NCBI GenBank assembly: GCA_024362935.1
Contig: JANCRA010000019.1
Span: 5,700,501-5,764,500, forward strand
Origin: Setophaga petechia
Taxonomy: Eukaryota; Chordata; Aves; Passeriformes; Parulidae
Length of the DNA stretch: 64,000 bases
Direction of reading: 5' to 3'
Part shown: positions 40,301 to 53,600 of the stretch, piece by piece
Layout of the letters: each line of letters starts with the position of its first letter
How positions within the stretch are numbered: the first letter of the stretch is position 1
Position numbers and translations under genes: made by a program
Notes under the pieces: model-generated
The model's input: only the letters and a program-made list of their open reading frames with translations
The model's database searches: none
What the model was told of the DNA's origin: nothing

Positions 40301-43300
40301 TAACTTCCTGACACTTACCTTTCATCCACTGAGCTCTTTGTCTTTTTATTTTTTCTTTTGACTGCCTTCTTTCTTTTCCTTTATTTTTCGTAGATTTTCT
40401 TTCCTGACAGACTTTGACTGGTTGGTTTTACAGATGTAGAACAAAAAAGATGTGCTACGGAAGTAGCAGCTCCAGTTTTCAGACGTTGTCCTCTGCTCTC
40501 TACAACAGATACCAGTTCTGGCAACTGGATACAGTGAGCACATACCTCACGCTGTGTCACACATTCCATTGGCGTAGTTTGTTTCAGGAAGAGGCCCTGA
40601 AATGGAGACCTGGTGCAGTGGCTTCCCCTGTCCTGCAGCCTTGGTCTTCCTGCATTACTGTATTGTCTCAGAGAGTAAAAGTACTGTGTTAAGAAAAACA
40701 ACACAAGTAATACAAAGGGAAAAAAAAAAAAAAGGAAATAACTTCTGGAAAGCAGTTTAATTTGTCCTGAATTTTTGGCCTACCTTTCATATATCTAAAA
40801 TGTTCTATTTTTGTATTCTTCACTCCTAAATGTTTGAATGTACCTTCTGTGGCTCTTCTGTATCCCAGCAGTCATCATGCCATTTCCAAGGGTTTGTGGT
40901 AAGTAATGTTCCACTTCCCAGGAACAGAAGTGGGTCATCCCCCGGAGAGTGCCAAGCCCAAGCTGAATCCCTTCAGGTTGCATGTAGAACCTGAGCACAC
41001 CCGTAGCTAAGCTGTAATGGACTGGTCAGGGTGTAACCTGCAGTCCCCAGGAGTGGCCAGACACCAGCCTGGCAAACCATCATCCACAGGCTGTTGATGT
41101 GGGCCTCTGGAACCAGCAGCTGTGCAGCTGAGGTGTAGGCTGGCTCTGAAAACAGTTTAGTCACATTTGTACAATGTGGCTTTGACAGGTGAGACTTGGA
41201 AGATTTCACCTGTAAAACTGGTGAGATCTACATATACAGTGTATAGGGTGTCTGCATCTTCCACCTTGTTCATCTGCAGTTTGGATAAACAAACCTGGCA
41301 TTACTGTCTTGGATAAAAGAAGTTGTATGCTAATCAAGTTTTAGATAATTACAAGGTTTCCCAAAGCTCCAGAGCTAGGTGATTTGAAAAAAGTGCCTTT
41401 AAAAGGAGTAAATCAACCTTTGCTACAGGCCTTGTCTATGTGCCAGATTTCTTTATTGAATATTCCTACTGTTCTTTAAGACTTGCCATTTATTTCTTTG
41501 ATTCTGCACATCCTTTTTCCTCTCTAGCCCCCTTCAGAGGCAGTTTGTTATTGTAACTTGCTAAGGCATTTTGAGGTTTTAGGGATGGAGATTTTCATTG
41601 CTGTACATTTTGATATTCCCTCTTTGCAAATATGAATTGCATTAAGCAATTGTACAATGTTTTTATGCTGTGCATCACAGTCATACTCCTCTGAATCACA
41701 CCAAATAAAACGCATTGGGGTTTGAGTTACATATATTTATTTGGGATGCCTGTAATCTTACTTGTGCACCCCACCTCTCACACCCCATTTAAGTGGACAC
41801 AACTTTTATCAACTTTGTGAAAAGAAATGTCATGCAATGGTAGCAAAAACGTCTTCTTTTGATGCGCGGAGTAGGCAGGAATAGCAGTGATAATCTCCAA
41901 AAGTGATATGCTTGCAAACAACTGGTTAGGAGAGTGCATGAGGCTTTTTTTCCCTACCATGAAGTGCTCTGCTAGCGTGATATTATCAGTCTCAGCCCCT
42001 CTGGAGCAATTTTTGGGAGAGCTTCTGGCAGTGAGCAAAGCATGGCACAGAGCTAGAAGTATCTTGGTTGTCAGAACATAAGCTGAGCTTGGTTCAGATT
42101 TTAAGACATTTAAAGCACATACTAGAAAAAGAAATATACCAAAACAATGAAACACAATATTTTAACTTAAAGATACAAATGAGTGAATGAAATGAAGAAA
42201 GAAATTAAATGGAGTCTATTGCCATAGACATTGGTCTTAAGGATGTGTCTCTCATGATCAGCTTTTTGGTCTCTTCAAATTACTCTTCCAATTTCTTGTG
42301 TGCAACTTCCTGGTGTTTTTCTCTGTTAAGAACAAGCCTGAGGTTGTAGCAACAGAAGGATTCCAGTGGCCTGCTGTCACTGCCAAGTGCTCAACCAAAT
42401 GTTGCTTGTAAATACAACAAACTCAGCATATCTAGATAATGATTGATGTACTACAAAGTCTAGTTACACAATCAAATATTAAAAAAATCTTTTATAATTT
42501 AGTACTAAGGCAAGTGCCAGTTGTTTAGATTTCAGGTATATTAACTTTTTAGTTTTTCTATGACCCTTGATGGAATAAGAAATGTCTTCCTTAAGTATTT
42601 CTGCTTTAAAACATTTGTGACTTTTCTCAGAGGTATATTAGGATACAAAATGAATATGTAAGCAGAAAGTGTCATATATTATCACTTCTGTCCTCCTTAT
42701 TGATTGTAAACTGCAAGCACAAGACATTCTCCATGGAAATATGTTGATTTGTCTCTAGATGTAGCTGACAGTGAGTCAACAACATACTCTTTATGTCATC
42801 CTTTTCTTAAATCAATAGGGTTTTTCTAAATTTATAACATTCTTTTTTTAGAAGGAACACAGTCCTTCAAACCAAGAAAAAATATATGCCACCATGGTTA
42901 ATACTTTAAAGACAGTCAGTCTCTGAGCTTCCCTTGAATGAGTCATATTTAAAGGAAGTTGCTGTATTTATAGCAAATAAATAGCACATATATTATTCTG
43001 AAAATAATGTTTTCACTTTATTTTTTCCTGATTTGTTAATCAAATATGGAACAATATGTAATTTAATTTAAATTAATTAAAATTTAACTTGTGGAGCTTC
43101 TCTTCCATATTCGGGCTGATAATACCCCATAGGGTATTAGTGTGTACAGTAGTAAAGTTACTGATAGTTAGCTGGCCTATGTTCCATAATTTTGGAGGCT
43201 TTTAAGATCAACTGATTACCAGATTCCTAATAGTCTCCAAGTACTCTATTTCTTATATGCAGCTTTTTTATTTAGGTAGGAAAGATGATGAAAGCTATCT

Positions 43301-43561
43301 GCATGTTGAAAATGTATCAAAAATGCTTCTAGTTCAATTTCTAACTCATTTAATATTTTTGACAAAGTGAAAAGGTTATGTTTGTATAATTTTTTTCCCT
43401 TAAATGAATTTAAATCTCTTAATTAGTAGGATTGAGTTGCTAGAGATATATATTTGGTCTTCTTTTTATTTTCTAAAAGCATCCTTTATCAACAGACTAC
43501 CAAAAAAGCAGGAAAAAATTAATTTATTTTATAGATATTAAAAATACATTATTATTATTAA

Positions 43562-43611
43562 TAATTGATAATATATTGATATAAAATATATTTATATATT
43601 ATTATCAATTA
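43562..43611. repeat. AT-only inverted repeat
   Basis: TAATTGATAAT at 43562-43572 is the exact reverse complement of ATTATCAATTA at 43601-43611, with a 28-nt AT-rich spacer. It could form a cruciform or hairpin. The surrounding 100 bases are almost entirely A and T. Confidence 0.7.
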
Positions 43612-44641
43612 AATCCATATTATATCATATCCTCCAATTTAAGTAATTTTTGTGAGACATGGACAAATATTACATTATATCCAACAGGCTTGCCAAAAGG
43701 TTTGTGCTTAAGATGCAGCATGCAGGTTGCTCTCATAAAGTTTTCTAACAGAAAATAACCTAATTATTTCTTTTAGCCTCCTCCAAACTCCTGATGCTTT
43801 AAAAAAATACAGTTTATATTTTTCTCAAAATTTTGCAGAGGTTTAGCACTTTTTTTTCCCCTCTTGTTTTTGCCTTTTTGGATGATGCAGTTGGCTATTA
43901 TTATGTCTGATATATGTGTAGATGGCTGGGGCACTAGAAGTGAAACTTCATACTGTGTCTGAGGAGCACATTATTTAGTAAGTTAGATGCAACTTCATTG
44001 TTATGAGAGCTGCAAAGTATCTCTACAGCAGATCTCAACCAAATATTTAGAGTGTTTTCTTAAGAGTCCCTCATCTGCAGTTGTACACCACAGGCTTAGG
44101 TATACAGAAAAAGGAATTAAAAGGCCTGCCCTTTTAACTACTGGCTCCTGGAGCAATTGTGAGAAAGGTAAAAATTTTGAGATGTTAGTTAGGTGTAAGA
44201 TACCATCACTGAAGTCAATTAATTGACTGTGCCTATGGGAAGCAGAGCAATATGCATTTCTCTTTTTGGCTTTGTGAGTCTCTCTTTGGCCATTTCTCCA
44301 GCTGATTCCCCTAGCACTAATAGCAAGATCTTTTCTGCCTTCAGCTGTTCTCATACAAAGCCATATAGATTGAAGCACAGCTAGACTCTTTGTTGTGGGC
44401 ATGAGGAGCTTCCTACAAAGTTTATTAAAGAAGCCCTCCTATTGAGTCACAGGGTGCAGAAAGGGCCCCTTTGCTCTCTAAACTCCTTCTCAGAGTAGCT
44501 TGGGTGTGGCTGAATCCAATCTTAGTCCCAGATTTGTCAACAATCTATGTCTAAAGGATTATAAATGTGTATTTGAACTTTGTCCTGCAAGATTAAGGAT
44601 GGCAAACCAGATTTATTTATATAAATATATATGATTTATTA

Positions 44642-44672
44642 TGATAAAGATTAGATAAAAAGATCTTTATCA
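44642..44672. repeat. Short inverted repeat
   Basis: TGATAAAGAT (44642-44651) and ATCTTTATCA (44663-44672) are exact reverse complements around an 11-nt loop. In AT-rich DNA such a stem may be chance. Confidence 0.6.
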
Positions 44673-46285
44673 GAATTATTTATTACAGAATATAGGAGCT
44701 ATAGCAACTATTTTAATATAGTGTATTTTAAAACAATGTTGAAGCAATTATATTAAAGAACTTCTATAAATTATTAAGTAGAGATTGATGTTACTCACCC
44801 CCACCAGTGACTGTGGGCAAATCTCTTGCTCAGACTGAAAAGGTAACATTGAGGGACATCTCCACTCATGGGAGGAACCTCCACACATACACTCCTAGAA
44901 GGAATGTGTTAGAAGACTCTGCTGCTAAAATTCAGGACTGGGCTGTTATGGTATAGAGTGATTCATTGTCAGTCATATGTCTCCAGGCCAGCTGTGTCAG
45001 TTCAGCAGCTTTAGATAAGTTGTTGATAGTATCATGTGTTTATTCCTTTATCTGGGTACTTTACCAGTCCTGCCACATCTTCATCTCACTATCAGAATGC
45101 TTAATTTTGGGATTGATGAGTCAGACTGGTTTCAGTTTTATTCAACACCAAAAGCAGTATGATGCCCCCTTCTTCATTTGCCACTGGTAGGTTTGCAAAT
45201 AGGACATTGTTCAAGTTGTTTTACCCATTCCAGGCAGAGCATCCTGCTAGTGCATGTGCATATTGGAGGAAGAGTTACTAGCACATTTTAGAAAGGAGTG
45301 GCTGAAATGATAGAAGAATGCAAGATACTGAAGGCAAACCTTGTAACGGAGTATGCTCATAGTGAGTGGTAGATTTGAGCTGCTCCATGCCCAGCTGTTT
45401 GCATTATATGCTGAAGACTTTCAGGGGTCTCACTTCTAAGAGAGATTCATTTTGACAGGAATAGTGGCCACTGAGTACCAGCCAGCAGCAGGAGGTCTCC
45501 AAAGCTAAAGAGGAAGGAAGAGCTGAGAGCAGCCACAGCAGAGGATGAGTAGAGCTCTCAGTGCCAGGGCACAGTCTGATCTGAGAGTGGGATAAGCAAA
45601 AGAGAGTGGTAATAGCAACAGAGTTTATGGAGAGATCATAGAGCAAAAGCAAGGTAACAAGCCAGAGCACCAATGTTGGAGTGGGGGTAACACCTATAGG
45701 ATAGAGCAACCTGAGGCTGAATGAATCTTCTCAGGACCCAGGCAGGGCATGTAAGTGGGCTCTCATCAGGACCATTACAGCCTCTTGGTGCACTAGACTA
45801 TGACATTGAGCTTCTTAACTGATCAAGTCCAAATGGGGCTCTAAAAAGACATAACTTGGCAGGCTAAACTTTGCAGTGAATACCTAATTACAGGGTGTAA
45901 TAACCAGATGAAAGTTGTACTGATTTGTCATGTTTAAGGTATGCCAAGTTAAAAAGCTTCTGATAGTTTCAGCAGCCTTAGGTAGGCATTTGGTCTCTTG
46001 TAAAAATTATGTCTTACTGTTGTGATAAGAAATAGGTTTATGATCTCTCTCATTTTTTTTTAATTTGGCCTAAAGCATTTCTCTTCATGTGCAAGACAAG
46101 GATGAGTAAGCTTGTGTTAAGCTTTGAGCAAATGCTGAAGGCCAATATTTTCCTCTTAGTGCATACTGGTAATAGTGGAAGATATTGTTAAAGACAACTC
46201 GTTCTTGCATGCAACTACAGGACTGAACATTCTGTACTCCAAAAGATTTAGGCATGGGTGCCTAAATCTCCACCCTTTAAATCAT

Positions 46286-46466
46286 GTGAAAGATTGTATC
46301 ATGGTGAGACACTGGAATCAGTTGCCCAGAGAAGCTGCAGATGCCCTGAACTGTTCAGAGCCATGGTGGATGGTCTTAGTGAGAAGTGTGCCTGCCCATG
46401 GCAGGGAGGTTGGACTAAGTAATCTCTAAATTCCCTTCCAGCCCAAGCCATTATATGGTTCTGTGT
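46286..46466 (+). mobile_element. CR1 LINE 3' fragment
   Basis: Plus-strand CR1: 'gtgagacactggaatcagtt', 'gcccagagaagctgcagatg', 'tgcctgcccatggcagggag', 'gttggactaagtaatctcta', then 'cccttccagcccaagccatt' and a decayed terminal repeat 'atatggttctgtg'. The 3' end is close to the CR1 consensus; the 5' side fades into unrecognised sequence and a small hairpin. Confidence 0.88.
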
Positions 46467-47476
46467 TTGCCTTATCTTAGTTCTTGGCAATTCTCAATTT
46501 TTTACTAACATAAAGAAATAAAAAACTTTAAAAATCACCTATTTGGCAATAAGAAACTATAAATCTTCATAGGGGTTATATGCCCTTTACAGTATTACCC
46601 AATCTCTATTTTTTCATACAATTATATTAAAAGAAAAAGAACAAAGCATTGACAAAACACAGGCATGAGAGAGTGTGAAAATTACTCTGCTAAAGTCTGG
46701 GACTTCTCAAGTAAAATAACAGCCAGAAATCAATGGGGCAACAGATGAGTATGAGGGTATACCTTACATAGCCTTTCTTCTTGAGTGCATGTTGAAACTT
46801 TCAGTGGCAAGAAAGTGCTCATGGGGCTCTAAGCAAGAAAAGTATAAATGTTTTCTGCTAACAGTATGCTATACATTATACTAGTGGCAGAATCTGGTCC
46901 TGGAACAATTAAAATCTCAGCATATTAAAGAAAAAGAACCCAATTCTTTGTTTTGCATGCTAAGTTTGCCTCTCTATGACTTGATAGCCTGCTACTGAAG
47001 GAGGTGAAGACAGTGATGGTACAAACCTCAGTTTCCTCACCCAAGGTATGAACTGTATTTAACTGATGTGCTTTTTTGCATTTTCTATCATTTGATTGGA
47101 AATTGCACTCATGAAAATGTCTTACAGTGTATAGGTAGCAACATGTTATTGTTAGAGAATGCTCACTAATTATCTCTATTGGACTTCCTGTTTTAAAATC
47201 TGTATCTAGGTCATTTTTAGGTGCTTCAGTGCTTCACATAAACATTTCCTATTTAAAAAGTAGAACTCAAAGCTTTAGATCACAGGTAAGTCTAGCAGTG
47301 ACAGGCAAGCATGGCTATTTAGATTGTGCCAGCATCGGCTTAGGTCAATGAAAGTATACACTTAAGTTTCACTGTGGCTTCTAAGTAGTTGCAATTGCAG
47401 AGCTCTGCTGATTTCATACTTCTCTTGTCTGAAAAGAATGTTGATGCTGTAGAATAGAAAATGAAGCTCAATAACT
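46467..47476. other. Intergenic gap between two CR1 fragments
   Basis: AT-rich sequence in which I see no gene, RNA or repeat that can be supported. Confidence 0.6.
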
Positions 47477-47625
47477 TTATTTTCTGTGAAAAAGTGTAGA
47501 AAGGAACAGACTGTCCAGAGAGGTTGTGGAGTCTCCTTGTGTGGACAAATTCAAAAGCTAGCACAAGTCTAAGTAACATGCTCTAAGTAAATGACCTCCA
47601 GTGGTCTGCTCCAACCTTACCTGTT
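47477..47625 (+). mobile_element. Older CR1 LINE fragment
   Basis: Plus-strand blocks 'ggaacagactgtccagagag', 'gttgtggagtctccttgtgt' and 'aaatgacctccagtggtctg' follow the order of a CR1 subfamily 3' end. The terminal motif is eroded. It is shorter and more diverged than the copy 1 kb to the left. Confidence 0.75.
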
Positions 47626-50600
47626 TGGTGAAAATCAATAAATAAATTTCCTTGTTGTGTTTTGTTTTACCTGAATAAAGCTACTTGTATTTTTGGCATA
47701 TAGTAGAGAACTGAACCCATAATGTACACAAAGTTAGTAACTAATACTTATGAATAGAATTATATCCAAATTGAATATAATATAATCCAAATTAGACCAA
47801 TAAAAGTCTTTAGGCACTACCCAGCGTGTAAGTAACCACAAAGGTCAAATTTGTATGACAAATGAAATTATTTGGTATCCAACTGGATTCATGGGGATTA
47901 TTCAAATACATCTGTCTTAAGGGTAAAATTCCATACATATATTAAAAAAATAGGTATACAATATATACAATGGCAAAACAAAAACACTCCACAGAATTCA
48001 GGTTATTTTATCTTGCTCCATTTTATTCATACATATCTTTTAACATTAAAAACTTAGATGAAAGCTACTGCATAGCTCTTCATATCTTTTGATAGTATTG
48101 TCTTACAAAATTTACCAGAATCTTTAGATGAAGTTTTAGAATATTAAAAAAAAAAAAAAAAATGGACTCCTGAACCTCAGCTGTAAAGAGGAAAGAGTAG
48201 AAGCATCTTATTTTCTGGAATAATTCACAAGAAACAGATTTTAGAAAGCCACAATGGAAAATGCATCCTAGGTACCTCAGAGTTGTTCTGAATAATTTTA
48301 CAAATGTCACACTTCCTTGGATTCTAGTTTGAGATTTTTTCTTCTCTTTTATACCACAAAGCAGCTTTTGACTGTATAATCCTACTTTATCCCAGATACT
48401 TAAACATTTCCATGAAATTTTCTGCTTGGAACTTTTGGGCACTTTGGACCTTGACTGTCAGAGTAGCTTCAGTTTCCCTTGTAATGTGGGTATGCTTCTG
48501 TTAAAAGTTGATTTAGCCAAATGACCCTGAGGCTTTTTTCATTGCCTTTCATTTGGTACCATCTGCATTATCACTGGCATTATTAATTAAGTCAATGTAG
48601 TACCTTTCTTTATTCTGACTTTCCACCTGCAGCCAAGAAGGGTCATTTCAGACAATAACAGTAACTCATCTTTATTCTGGTGTTTAAATGTGAGAGATAT
48701 CTTAAGACCCCTCATTTAATTCATTCACTGACCTTCTTCAAACATAAGAATTTATTTTTTCACATGCTAATTAGTTTTCCACAACAAAGACAAACTAAGT
48801 ATATGGTTGTAGTGTTTGTGTGGCTATTTAAAGCTAATTTAGCTGTTGCAGAAGAGTGACACTGTTCATTGCAATCAGAACTGGGGAATCAAAACACAAT
48901 TGGATACTGAGAGTCCAGGATGTAATAAATATTCGTTTTGTGACTCAGAGCTGCAGGTGACTGTAATGTCTGAAGACTTTTATAGTTAGAGGATGAAATA
49001 TGCTCTTCATTTCATAGGGAGAAAAAAAAAAAGACATGGAAACACATAAAAGTAAAGACCCAGCATGTGAATAATGTTGCCTTCTTAGTGAGTCATGATG
49101 CAAACCTTTCAGCATGCTAAGATGTGACCTGCTATAACCAGTTCCAAAAATTTCAAGCCAACTTACTCAATACCTACATTTTATCCAAAACCTTAAAAAC
49201 GTTAAATATCAGTTAAAAAAAATACTAACTCTGATAAATTTCTTGATAAATTTCTTTCTTGATGGTTACTATTTAAAGAACTATAAACATTCTTAGGGTT
49301 GTTGTAGCACACTTTTTTTTTTCCCAATAGTCACAGGGATCAGTAACACCCAAAGATGATGTTATTGCAAAGTACAATAACATCCAAAATATCTTCACTA
49401 TTTTCTCTGCCTAAAACAGAGTGTACATTCCCTGGGGACTGGGGCTGTCTTTACATGGGTTTATTACTGCATCTCATCTATGTAGCTCAACTATCAGAAT
49501 GTTCCCTTTTATTAGATCATTAAACTTCTGACGTCCCTGTCATAGTCTCCTTTCTCCTGACAACTTTTCTGATTTTGCAAGAGCTGTTTTCAGAAGCACA
49601 GTTGTTGGTTAGTGCAAAGGATGGAGGAAATGGCACTAATAATTGTTACTAATTTTCAGTGAGCCTTAGATCTGATTTTTGTTCTACAGGAAATTCTCTG
49701 AAATACCTTATTTTAGTCAGCACAGTGTTGAGAAAATGTTATTAAAATTCTATCTAGAGATTTGTGTTTAGTCAGCTTCCTACTGTTGTTCTGTTCCCAT
49801 CTGGGATGTTAACACCAGAGAGTTCCATTTCTTTAGACAACTTTAGATAATTTTTCTTTGCAGTGTAATTACTAGAGCAGCACTGTGGTGTTCACAGAAC
49901 CCACAAGCTCCCAGACCTGAAACACTAAAAAATTACTATGGAGAACTTAAACTTAACTGGTGATATGAGTTTGATAGAGGTTCTTCCTCCTTTAGAAAGA
50001 AGTTAGGCTCTGTTTCCTCTAAAAAGACTGACTGACTTGGCTTTGCCAATTAAATCATATAAATACCTTTACCCATAGAGAAAATAAGGAACTGTGGTAT
50101 TCATTACTTCTGCTCTCTCTTGTTATGTTAAATACCGAAGACTTTAATGGAAGTTGAAGGATAATTTTTAATACAATTAAATAACAGTGAGGTAATGATA
50201 CTTTTCATTCCCATAGCTTTGAAATGTAAAGATAATTATTTTCCCAGTTCTCTGTAGAATAGGCATACATCATTAGCCTTCGAGTACAGTGAAGTACAGC
50301 AAGGTTAAACAAAATTTTCAGAACTAGAAAAAAAATAAGGAAAACCAAGAATAGCACTCTAATTTCTTGTCATGTTCTGTTCTGTTTTCACAAGATCAGC
50401 CTTTATTAAGTTGTCATCTGAAGCACCTTTAACAGGTTATACCCATGAAGAATTTAAATTAGAGGCTTTGAAAGTTTATTTAGGAAATGAACTACCAAGA
50501 TAGGGGATATAAAAAGCATTGCACTGATGATGAGTTTTGTTAAGTACACAAGGTTTAAAGTCCCTGTCACACTGCTTGCTTGGATGCAAATTTCTTGTGA

Positions 50601-53600
50601 GTTTCCTTTTCCTGGCTGGAGTGCTTGCCAAAACAAAATCCAAAATCATTATAAGGAGAAATCCCTTGGCTGTGGTACTTCTGGGTTCCCTTAAGCAGAA
50701 CAAGTTTCCTGCTGTTGGAGGGAACCCGAAATACTGGTAGTGTTCTCTGGTAGCTTTTGCACTACAAGCCTTACATTTTTCTCAAGGTGAAGGAGAGTGA
50801 TCTCTGATTTATGGCATGCAGGGACAGAGCTCTTGGCTTTTCTTTGGGCCCACTTTTACTTGCTTGTGTCTGATTATGAAGACTTGGACAAACGGGGACA
50901 ACCAACATTTATGTTTTCTTATTCTGCGATAGATTTTATCAAATTTTGTAGACTTCAAGGTGAAATTGCTAGAAGCAAAACAGTCTCCTGGCAAAATTGT
51001 ATGATAGGTATCCAGTCTAGGTAGCTTTACAAGAAAAATAAGTCTTACAGTGTTATGTTTGGGGGGTTTTTTGTGTTTTTTTGTTTGGTTGGTTGGTTGG
51101 TTTTTTGTTGTTGTTGTTTTGTTTTGGTTTTGGTTTTGGTTTTTTTTTTCTATAGGGAAAAAATCCAACCAAACCAAAAGCAGCTTTAATATTAAGCTCT
51201 GTGGCCAGTATACCAAATAGGGTTCCTAAAGTGAGTTAAAAACTACAATCCTGACATTTCTATTTAGATTTTTCTTTAGGGAGATCACATTTGGATAAGT
51301 TCAAGAGCTGTTTTCATTAGATTTTTGCAATTTTCTTCTACATCAAAATTTAGCTGTTTTCACCAGGCATCACTGCAAGTTGCCAGGAAAGTGTCAGAAT
51401 TCTTCTCAGTAAATCAGTTTCTACAAATTTGTCTCAGGTAGAAAAAACATTTGCAAAGAAAATGAGTCTTATGACTAAAGAGAAAAAAAGTAACAAATCT
51501 AGTGATGGGGAAAGAAAAATAGTGTTCTTGCTAAAGGCTATGTAATTTTATCTTTGCAATTTTTTAAAGACTAATATTTATATCCTTGTAGTAAGCTCTC
51601 CTGTTTACTAATCTAATAATTGGTAAGAAAAAATGCTTTACGACCTTCAGAATATTTCTGTGATAGATGAGCATAAAAAGGTTGCTACACTCAATGAAAG
51701 ATAATTTCTTGTGTAATAAAATGTTTTGCTCCCGTATTCTTACTGCCTGTTTTTCATCTTATAGATTAGTGAGCTCTCTAGTCCATGCTTAAATAAGTCT
51801 GTCCAGTTGCACCTTGAACCCTGAAAACAATTGGACAAAATCAGCTCTTCCTTCAAGCCCCAAATGGCACTAGTGCCATGCTGCTAGAGTGGACCTCACC
51901 TTTCCCTGGTGGAAGGAAGGGTCAGAGCTGCCTCCCTACAGAGCTTCATTCCTACACTGGCTCCCCAAAGCAGCATCACTAAGGAACATTTTGATTAAAT
52001 ACTAGAGTAATTCAGGTAAGACTTGAAATTAAAAGTATTTTTTTTCAATCTTTTTTCAACTTATTTTTTCAGAGAGACTGTCGTGGTAGTTCAATTTTAG
52101 GGCTGTAAACAAGTAGTGCTCTTCTGACACTGGCTTCAGATAGAGTTTTGTTACCAGACTGTTCATCTTACTTGCTGGAGATCTTAACACTCTACTGTTA
52201 AAATCCTTGGCACTGTAAGGAGAGGAATGCCTGGTACTCAATGCCTACTGCTTAAACATGTAGACCATGGTTGAAACATCTCCAAAATCTAGTCTGTTGT
52301 TCAAAGCAAATGCTGCATTCTTAGTCAATAAAGGAATTGTGATGCTGCATTTGCATCTCTCTCTTGGTTGAATAAAGCACTCTTGAGAGAATTCTTATTT
52401 TTGGAAAGAGATATTTTAAGAGATTTAGGGGAAATCTTGGTACAGAAAAAGAAAAGAAGTACAAGGCTAGACAGTACTTGGAAAGGATGCATTCTATAAG
52501 AACACAAATTAATAAAATAAAAAATTGTGCTTTCATTTGGGGTTGTTACATCTACATCTAACACAACAGACCTGAGTCCAGAGTGTGTTGCAAAACGTCT
52601 GCTGCTGGACTGTCTTCTGTCAGAATTGATGCTGGGGTTTTCTGCAAACTTATGTGGTAACCTTTCCATTTTCCATTAATGCACAAGCCCACACTCAGAA
52701 CTTGCAATTCTAGAGCTAGTCAGGCTTCTTGTCCAGGGACTTAATGAAGGTCACTCAGGATCTCTGTCTATAAGGCACACTAAAATGTGTCACAGATGAG
52801 AAGAAATATGTAGACATTTCTGTTCATTTAGAAAAGGATTGTGTCTGCAAGCATAATGCCATTTGTTTTCTTTCTGAGATGTTTTCTTAGAGAAATGTCA
52901 AAAGGTAAACCCTGAGGGAACCATTGTGCTATGATTTCTTTTATATTTAAAGATAGTGTTCAGGAGAAGCAGTGCACTTGTTAAAAGGGTAGGTGTTTTA
53001 ATCTGAAGTGAAAAATTGAAGGCATTCTGTAAAAGACTTGAAAACAAATTCATCACTTCACACATAAGGCTATCTAGAGATGAAATTTTGGCACAGTGTT
53101 TGAGGATAAATGGCATGTCTTTTTGATCAAAGTTTTTGAAGATTAGCTGAATATTAAATATGTAAATATACTTGCCTCTAACAGGTATGTAATTGGCAAG
53201 AATGATCAAAGTATCCCTTCAAATCTCTAGACAGATACTAAGTATGTATTTTCCTGTGTTCAGAATTTTACTTTTTTTTTTTTTCTTTTTATAAGAGCCT
53301 CTTCATCTGCTCTTCTTCAGGAAAAAATCAGTCTGACATAGAAGACTTCTTTTGAAAAGCTTAAAGAGGAGCATTTGCTATGACATACTGATCCTTTGGA
53401 AGCAGCTGATAGTGGCAAAGCCCACTCCATCACTTAGGAGTCTGACAGCCCTGGAAACAGGCTGGCCAAACTGCATGAATTTGATTTTTGCATTGCTTAC
53501 ATCCCTGTGCTAGCAGCTGTTGTCATAGTATTAGCCTTCTGTAGTCCTCATGTAACCTCTTGAAACTTATATGGGCTTCATGCTCTGAGACTACCTGCCA

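Larger units (their letters stand above)
37384..46240. other. Intergenic, upstream of PCMTD1
   Basis: AT-rich sequence in which I identify no gene. A slightly GC-richer patch at about 40430-41240 ends its first part in an A-run (40722-40735), which could suggest a retrocopy, but its translation is not recognisable. AT-only inverted repeats occur at 43562-43611 and a smaller one at 44642-44672. A G/C- and A/G-richer block at 45250-45760 is also unidentified and might be an old repeat. Confidence 0.6.

Noticed and set aside
40381..40735. Possible processed retrocopy ending in an A-run
   Set aside because: The A-run is short, retrocopies are rare in birds because CR1 does not favour poly(A) RNAs, and neither strand's translation is recognisable.
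44001..44402. 133-codon minus-strand ORF
   Set aside because: No recognisable motif, intergenic AT-rich context, no sign of codon bias.
50809..51216. 135-codon minus-strand ORF rich in Asn, Gln, Lys and Thr
   Set aside because: Explained entirely by the G/T-rich simple repeat at 51058-51151.
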